A stretch of 64,000 nt of DNA. It comes from Podospora pseudoanserina (taxonomy: Eukaryota; Ascomycota; Sordariomycetes; Sordariales; Podosporaceae). Location of the stretch: the NCBI RefSeq assembly GCF_035222485.1, contig NC_085922.1, forward strand, positions 2,867,001 to 2,931,000. The letters are read 5' to 3'. Below the pieces are notes generated by a model. The model did no database searches, was not told the DNA's origin, and saw only the letters and a program-made list of their open reading frames with translations. Of this stretch, positions 57,900 through 64,000 are shown in pieces (the stretch's first letter is position 1; each line of letters starts with the position of its first letter). Position numbers and translations under genes: made by a program.

Positions 57900-58778
57900 G
57901 TTTCTCTCTCTCTTCTGTTGTTGTGAAATGAATAATGACTGGTGGTGGGTAGTAAATGAGGAAGAACAAAACGTTGCGCCCGGAAAGCTCAGAGAAAATT
58001 GATGTGACGTCGCCCGGTGTGCAAGCAAGACGTGGCGCGGTGGAGGTTTGGTTGGTTGGTGGGTTGGTGGTCATTGTGCTGAGCTGTTCGCTTTCAGCCT
58101 TGTGGTGCATGCACAGTGGCAGCTGGGAAATCCTTATCTTATCAGTAGTTGAGTTGCCTGCCGGAGGGAAGGGTTGCCCCTTTTTGGCTTTGAGGATAGC
58201 TTCAACGTTTCAACATTGAACTTTCAGTTTCCAGTTCCCAATCGTAGCCCTCGTTTCCAAGTATGATACTGTAATCATGGTCTAGTATTAATCAAAACTA
58301 CTCTCCAGGACACTATCCCATCAACTTCCCAACATGCTCCTGTATAAACAAAACTAAACACCGACTCAATGCTGATGCAATCGTATATCATGCAGCACAC
58401 CAAACAAAAAACAACCCAAACTCCACGCTATGTGCAGCCAACCTATAAGTTTATGCCCCAAAGCCATGCCATGCGTGAAACCGAGCAGAAGGAAACTGAA
58501 AGAAACCCATCATCCACCTTTTAGTGTCTTCCTTAGTTATATCAACCCTTCATCCCCTGATAAACCCTCCCCATCCTTTCCTCCCTCTCCACCCTCTGCT
58601 CCCTCGCCCATCTAATCCCCCTAACACTCCCCCTCTCCGACCCAACCGACAGAACCGACCCATTACTCCCTCCCCTCTCCCTTCCATTTGACCCGACCGA
58701 GAAGATCGAACTCACACTCCCAACCCTCTCCCTCCCCATCCCCCCAGAACCGCCAGAAACATTAAGCAAACGGCCTCT
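57900..58778. other. intergenic, no gene seen
   Basis: Promoter and leader of the get2 gene (just right of 57899) and the 3' flank of the transporter gene. The Ser/Gly-rich frame on the minus strand at 58542-58769 is short and featureless. Confidence 0.5.
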
Positions 58779-60661
58779 CTAATCCGTCTCCTGACCCTGT
58801 TCCTGCCGGTTCCTCCTCCCCTCCCCCTCCTTGGGCCAAAGCAACTCCCGCTTCCACAAACAGTCCACCATCCTCCCCACCACCAAGCACCAAACAATTA
58901 CAATCCCCGCTGCCAGTACACACCCAAAGACCTTCAACCCTTCAGCCCCCAGCTGTATCCCAATCGCCTCCGTCGCCGTGACCAGCGCAGTGTTAGGAAA
59001 TACAAAGCTGAACCACGTCATCTGGAACTTGAAGTTCTCCTTCTTCTCCGGACGGAGATATTTCCAAAGGGAACCCACAGACACCAAGAAGAACCAGATG
59101 CTCAACCCCCAGAGCCAAAGGCCAGTCATGTATGCCATGACTTTGAGTATATCCGCTGAGAGGGTGTGGTCGGAGGGGAAAATATCGGATGCTAGGCCAC
59201 CGAGGGAGACAAGACCTGCCGCGGTGAAACCTGACGGACCGATACTGATGAAAACACCGGGACGTTGATGGTCGCGGGGAAGTTTTTGAGTCATGAGGCG
59301 GTAGAGGAAGGAGGCCGAGATCATAAAGGCGATTAGGAAGCCGGTGCCCTGAGTTGTCAAGCTGGCTAAGGAGATAGCAATAGGGTTTAACAGGTCAATG
59401 CGGCCGGATTGGGCGGCGGCAGAGATGAGGTTCGCGGCCATAGGGGCGGTCAGCAAGAGAGGGTAGGCGGGGAAGACCCAGACCGGAGTCATGGTGTGGA
59501 TTGGAAAGACTCTGATACCAAAGTTAGTATGAAGCCAACAGAGGTCGACAAGGTGACACATACTGAGTCGACCAAAGAGTGAGATAAAGGCCCGCAGAAG
59601 ATAGCGTGCTTAACCCCACGTAAACCCAAAACAGCGCCTCCAACAAAGAGAGAAGCCAGTCACCAACGTGAGGAATACCATACTGGGCCGTGGTGATGAG
59701 AATCGTCGCTAGTGATACAATCTACTCCATATTAGCCTTCAGATCCGGTCCATGGAGGGTATGTTCCAAGACTTATTCAGGAAAGAGAAAGAAATCGTGT
59801 GTGTTACACAACCACTCAGGGGCCGGCTCGCAATAGAAAACTATACTACTTACAAGGGAAGAAATAAACAACGACTCCATCTGGTCCGTGAACGACTCGA
59901 CAAAGCTTCCCGGCCGCCAATGAAACCGCAACGAGATTAATACACAGTTCATTATGAACAAACAAATGTTGAGAAAGTAAAAAGCAAGCCCGATGCCGGT
60001 CAGCCAGCGCGATTCGTAGGGTATCGAGTGAAGAACATTGGCTACTCCGCCTGTCGCCTATAACATTATCAGCTTCACCCTACATCGAACTGTTGATCAA
60101 GAAAAGGCGACCCACCATGGTCATGGTAAACCAATTCCACTGGACACAGCAAATCCGGTCTTTGATGCTCACTTTCCCATTCCCATACTTGGCATTACTT
60201 CCTGCCCGGTTCATCATCCCCTCCAGGGAGTCCGGCGTCGAAAACTCCAAGTACGGTGCATGGGTATGTATGGTGGCCGGTGTGGACGTACCACTCCTCC
60301 CGGGCTGGCGATTCCGATAATATGATGAAAACCCCCCTTGACCCGGAGCAGGGTTGTAATTCGGAGGCTCAAACTCGTCTGGTGATTCATACCCTATGCT
60401 CCCCATGCGCGGGAGCGGTGGCCGCTGCTGTAGCTGATGAGGAGAACGCGGGGAGGTGGTGTTGACGTTAACATTTTGGGTATGAACAGACAAATGACTG
60501 ATATTTTGTTGTGGTAGTTGTATGTGTTGTGGTTGTGAAGCTGGTGGTGGTGGTGGTTGTGTAGGTTGTGTAGGCTGTGGCCATGACGACGGTGAGCTGC
60601 TGCTATTGCTCATGAACCCTGCAGGGCCGGGGGAAGCACCGGCCACTCTTGGGACGGCCAT
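58779..60661 (-). CDS. TDT-family anion transporter (malic acid / SLAC1 / Ssu1 type)
   Basis: Four exons: 60661-60116, 60057-59854, 59721-59564 and 59511-58779, giving 546 residues, with frame exact across introns of 58, 132 and 52 bases. The N-terminal 165 residues are Pro/Gln/Ser-rich and cytosolic. The TDT fold then begins with WNWFTMTMATGGVANVL, the typical entry to helix 1, and several hydrophobic helices follow (for example LTGIGLAFYFLNICLFIM, VWVFPAYPLLLTAPMAANL, IVIVWCLVVGRMV). The C-terminus is basic. The family includes yeast Ssu1 (sulfite export), S. pombe Mae1 (malate) and plant SLAC1; the substrate cannot be told from sequence. The chosen ATG (60661) is the first in frame with good context; 60613 is an alternative. 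Confidence 0.88.
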
Positions 60662-60819
60662 GCTAAGAACACTCGTTCGAGAACCAATCCGACTGCCAAA
60701 ATGCCTTGGCCTCCGACCATGGCAATCAGCTGGTCGCACGCGTCCGAGATGTTGACGAGAGCCGTGAGAAACAAGACAGTCTCGAAGAGGTTCCCTATCA
60801 TTAGGGTGATGGGCATCAT
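60610..60819 (-). other. possible overlapping upstream ORF of the transporter
   Basis: A 69-codon frame starts at 60819 (ATGATG), passes through the transporter ATG in another frame and ends at 60610. It begins MMPITLMIGNLFETVLFLTA and is hydrophobic. If transcribed with the transporter it would act as an overlapping uORF and reduce its translation. It could equally be chance. Confidence 0.25.
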
Positions 60820-60858
60820 GGTGGAGTGTGTAAGTGGTGGTTGGGTGGGTGGCCGGGG

Positions 60859-60867
60859 TCTTATATA
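60859..60867 (-). promoter_or_regulatory. TATA-box-like element of the transporter gene
   Basis: On the minus strand, TATATAAG lies about 200 bases upstream of the transporter ATG at 60661, a normal position for a TATA element with a leader of about 150-170 bases. No other strong core element was seen nearby. Confidence 0.45.
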
Positions 60868-63002
60868 AATTGACAGGGTAGTGAAAAACTAGAAAAGGCT
60901 CCCAAGGTAATAGTGTAAAGGAAGGACCGTTAATGCTTGGTTGCTCCTAGGCCCCCGTCACTTCCCGGAAAGCGGCAAACGGAGGTGGCCCTATTGAGAG
61001 GGTCGTGTGTGTGTGCTGTGTGTGTGTGGGTGCTGTGTGTGTGAGTGTAGTATCTCTCGAGTGCGGATCCTGCGATCTCGATTTCACCACCTTTTGCGGA
61101 AGACACTAGCGGAGGTTTTCTCTGCAGAAAGATTGATGAAAAATCCTGGCTTGCCGCGGCCTTGGTCCGACTCCTATGACTGGCAATTGGCGGCTTTCCT
61201 TTTGGATGAGAAGACCGAACTCGTGCGAAGCTCGGCGGTTACGTAGTGGCAGGTCTTTAGGGGCAGTGGTGTGCAGTAAGCAGGGTCCTTGTCAATTTTG
61301 GATGGTATGCCTGTAGGGTCTGACCAGAAATTGCATGTGAGGGTAGGTGTGGGCTGCTAGGGAGAATATTCGAGAGAAGCGCAAGGTGATGCTCGAGGGT
61401 TGGGTTAAAAAAATGTGTGACTCTGATCAGCGAGGCATGGAAAGTCGTGCAGGTGACAGACGGGAAGTCCAGTTTCGGACAGGCATTAAAATCCCCGGAC
61501 ATCGCCTACGTTAGTGAGGATCAAAGAAAGTTTAATTCTCCTAATAGCACAACGCATGAGTTGTGCCCGCTGAGTTACCAAACCCCGGGGTTGTGTTTTC
61601 CATGGGAAGCAATTCTAATCTCCCTTCCTCATCCCTCTGACCGAATTTCCCATCACGATGCAAGAAAAACTCTGAGCGAATGCAGAGGGGCAGCTTTCGT
61701 CATTCCAAGACATGTCGTTCGCCCGCCAAGCCGGCCGGCACGGTCCAGCTGACCCCCCAATGATCGGCCCCGACATCTGATGCGCCCTGGATAACGATGC
61801 CGAGATACCCACCAAGCCTCTTCGAAACACTAATGAGAAAACTTCCGTTTCCCTTCACCATCCCGGATTTCCCCATCTTCACACGTCATGCAAATGCGGT
61901 AATTCCTCCATGTTACAAAATGGGCTGTGTTTTCGACCTCGTCCTCGCACTCGCCCTCGCCCTGTGTTTGTGTTTCTCGTCCAATCTTCCACCACCAAAC
62001 ACACGATATATGCTCCCCTTCCCACCTGATATGCCGGCACTAAGCTTGTGCACCACCATCTCTCAGGTGCCTTGCATCGTGTTACTGTGAGCGCGAGTAG
62101 GCGGTGTCCGAGGACCGGCACTATCGTGCCAGCACAGAGAAACAGGTCTTGATGCTCTTGGTGGTGCGTAGTAGCAGCTCTGGGTGCATGGCCTCGTTGT
62201 CCAATGTAAGACGAGGACGCTTGCTCGCTGCAGCAGTAGGACCTGTCAAAAAGTCTGGATTCTGTGACCCGAGTACGGAGGAATCTCTCCAGGTCTACTT
62301 CAAGTCACCATCTCACCAAAAGGCCTGTATAAAAGCTCACCGCATCCTACTTTCACGGTCAAGAGGGCCAGCAAGCAAGTGGCAACGCCAACACTAATTT
62401 GAGTTACATCAGGTAATATATCAATTCTCATTTATAAACTGCCTGTGATTGTTACGTATAGATGGAACAAACCTCACTGTATTTTACTTGGCTTTGTCCC
62501 ATGACGGGACGACGAGCTTGAATTGCTGGTTACCCATAGCGGCAATCAGGGATCACCCAACTGACAATCCAATCCACTCGTTTTTGTTGTTTATTGCAAT
62601 ATCAGCAAAACCGACCTTTGTCGTTACGATCACGACCCCCCTAAACCTGCCCTTTTCTTCAGGACCTCTAATCAGAAAAGCACACGCAACCGCCCCATGT
62701 TTTCAGGTCTTGCAAGGAGAGTGCCAGTTTCTACCCCGGAATCCCCGGATCAACCACCTCCACCCAAACGCCAGGTATTACCGCCCCGTGGACACGGCAG
62801 AGAGGGTCGCTTTGCGCGCATGTACGGATGGTCTCGATGGACACATCCTACAGAGAGCCGCCAATGCAAATAGTCTTTTTGGTGTATACTGTCCAGGGAA
62901 TAAAGAGAAAGAAAAGAAGGAAAAAAATATGGACAGATAGAGAAAACGCCAGTCCCATGATGTAATATGATGCTTTTTGGTTACCCCCCAATTGTTATGC
63001 AT
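60868..63002. other. intergenic, no gene seen
   Basis: About 2.1 kb with a TG-rich microsatellite at 61005-61049 and no supported coding region. The right end (about 62700-63002) is probably the 3' untranslated region of the PRPP synthetase gene. Confidence 0.5.
61005..61049. repeat. (TG)n-rich microsatellite
   Basis: Runs of TG dinucleotides are interrupted by CTG and GGG. It is non-coding. Confidence 0.85.
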
Positions 63003-64000
63003 TTAGTCGTGATTAAACAGGACGCTGATGGATTCACCATGGTGGACGCGCCGGATCGCCTCGGCAAAGATGGGCGAGATATCCAGAACATCCAGCTTGG
63101 GTCCAAGAAGCGCCTTGTGCTTGTCCTGAGGCACTGAGTTGGTCACAACCACCTTGTCGATGGCCGATGCCTGTACGCGGTTGATAGCGTCACCGCTGAA
63201 GACGCCGTGGGTCAGAAGGGCGTAGATCTTGGTCGCACCCTCCTTTTTGCAGAGCTTGGCAGCGCGTGTAATGGTGTTGCCCGTATCGAGAAGGTCGTCG
63301 ACGAGAATGCAGATGCGGTCCCGCACATCACCCACCAACATCATGCTTGCGTTTTGCCGGTCCGTGATCTTAGTAGGGCGGCGTTCCTGTTTTGAATCGT
63401 TAAGGACGGAGCGCTCCTGGCAGCAACAAGAGGATAATACCTTGTGGATGAGGGCGAAATCAACGCCCATGCTGTCAGCAATCGCTGTTGCGCGCTTCGC
63501 GCCGCCTGCGTCGGGGGAAATGATCACGGCATCCTTGTAGTTGGGGATGTGCTGCTGGATGTACCGCTTGAGGAGAGGCCTTCCGTACAAGTTGTCGACA
63601 GGCACGTCAAAGAATCCCTGCACTGTTTCAAAAAGTCAGTACCCTCCCCTACGTAACACGGCTGGATGGAGGAGAAAAACGTGGCCCAGAACTCCGGGCC
63701 TTCACACAGAGTCGCAGTTCTTGGCATGCAACCGACGAAAAGGGGTAAACCTCCAAGTTACACGTACCTTGAGGGTCGTGCAAATCCATGGTGATGACTG
63801 TGGGCAGACAGGTTAGCTTGTTATCCACAATCGCAACAAGTAAACCGATCAAGTCGATTCAAAAACCAGGCCATTGGGCCGGTTGTCGAGTAGCAAGACT
63901 GGACGCAAACATCAAAGATATGCGTACCATGATCAGCACCAGCACAATTCAAGAGGTTCGCGACCAACGTGCCAGCCTGCGCGACCCACTGCTTATAGCC
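63003..64000 (-). CDS. ribose-phosphate pyrophosphokinase (PRPP synthetase), 5' truncated by window
   Basis: The exons in the window are 64000-63928 (continuing outside), 63797-63768, 63622-63441 and 63386-63003. The introns (130, 145 and 54 bases) restore frame. The enzyme makes phosphoribosyl pyrophosphate from ribose-5-phosphate and ATP for nucleotide, His and Trp synthesis. Visible signatures are LVANLLNCAGADH, the catalytic-region ITMDLHDPQ with its metal-site HD, VIISPDAGGAKRATAIAD, LIHKERRPTK, and the PRPP-binding loop ILVDDLLDTGNTIT. The C-terminus is ISVLFNHD. The exon at 63768-63797 is only 30 bases. The loop reads DLLDTGNT rather than the more common DMADTCGT, suggesting one particular paralogue among the several fungal PRS proteins; which one cannot be decided without the N-terminus. 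Confidence 0.93.

Overview
The window is nuclear DNA from a filamentous ascomycete (Pezizomycotina), most likely a sordariomycete of the Sordariales type. The evidence is the gene set, the short introns (47 to 145 bases) with GT(A/G) donors and CTAAC/CTGAC branch sites, the CA/CT-rich leaders, and a decayed NLR gene whose stop codons fit repeat-induced point mutation (RIP). No tRNA, rRNA, CRISPR array or intact transposon was recognised.

Layout. 1-16.5 kb is gene-poor: the only convincing gene is a small Ecl1-type zinc protein (6.26-6.67 kb), plus a weak, possibly decayed reading frame at 12.5-13.1 kb and two local duplications. 16.5-19.05 kb is an accessory island: a truncated HNH gene and, divergently, a broken NACHT/WD40 (STAND, NLR-like) gene, both between degenerate AT-rich repeats in opposite orientation. 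19.5-34.6 kb is a housekeeping block: a histidine phosphatase of the phosphoglycerate-mutase fold, a PRKRIP1 homologue, chaperonin CCT3, a single-pass membrane protein and a HUL4-like HECT ubiquitin ligase. 34.6-42.75 kb is again gene-poor and accessory: decayed coding segments, a stand-alone HeLo/SesA-like domain protein, a ubiquitin-like-domain protein and an Asn-rich candidate gene. These last three carry a similar short Asn/Gly/Gln motif. 42.9-64 kb returns to conserved genes: a BAHD/Tri101-type acyltransferase, a DUF2293 protein, a DHX35-like DEAH helicase, a SKG6-like membrane protein, the GET complex subunit Get2, a TDT/SLAC1-type anion transporter and the 3' part of PRPP synthetase.

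The conserved genes belong to unrelated core pathways (protein folding, ubiquitylation, splicing, tail-anchored protein insertion, nucleotide synthesis, transport) and do not form an operon or an obvious metabolite cluster. The accessory parts share a theme: components of the kind used in fungal non-self recognition and regulated cell death (NACHT/WD40 receptor relic, HeLo-like domain, short repeat-type Asn motifs). The most interesting candidate for an undescribed system is the 37-42.8 kb trio of small genes with a similar N-x(3,4)-G-x(1,3)-Q-x-N motif; this is inference from reading the translations, not a database result. Exon boundaries were worked out by hand from splice signals, frame continuity and expected protein sequence.
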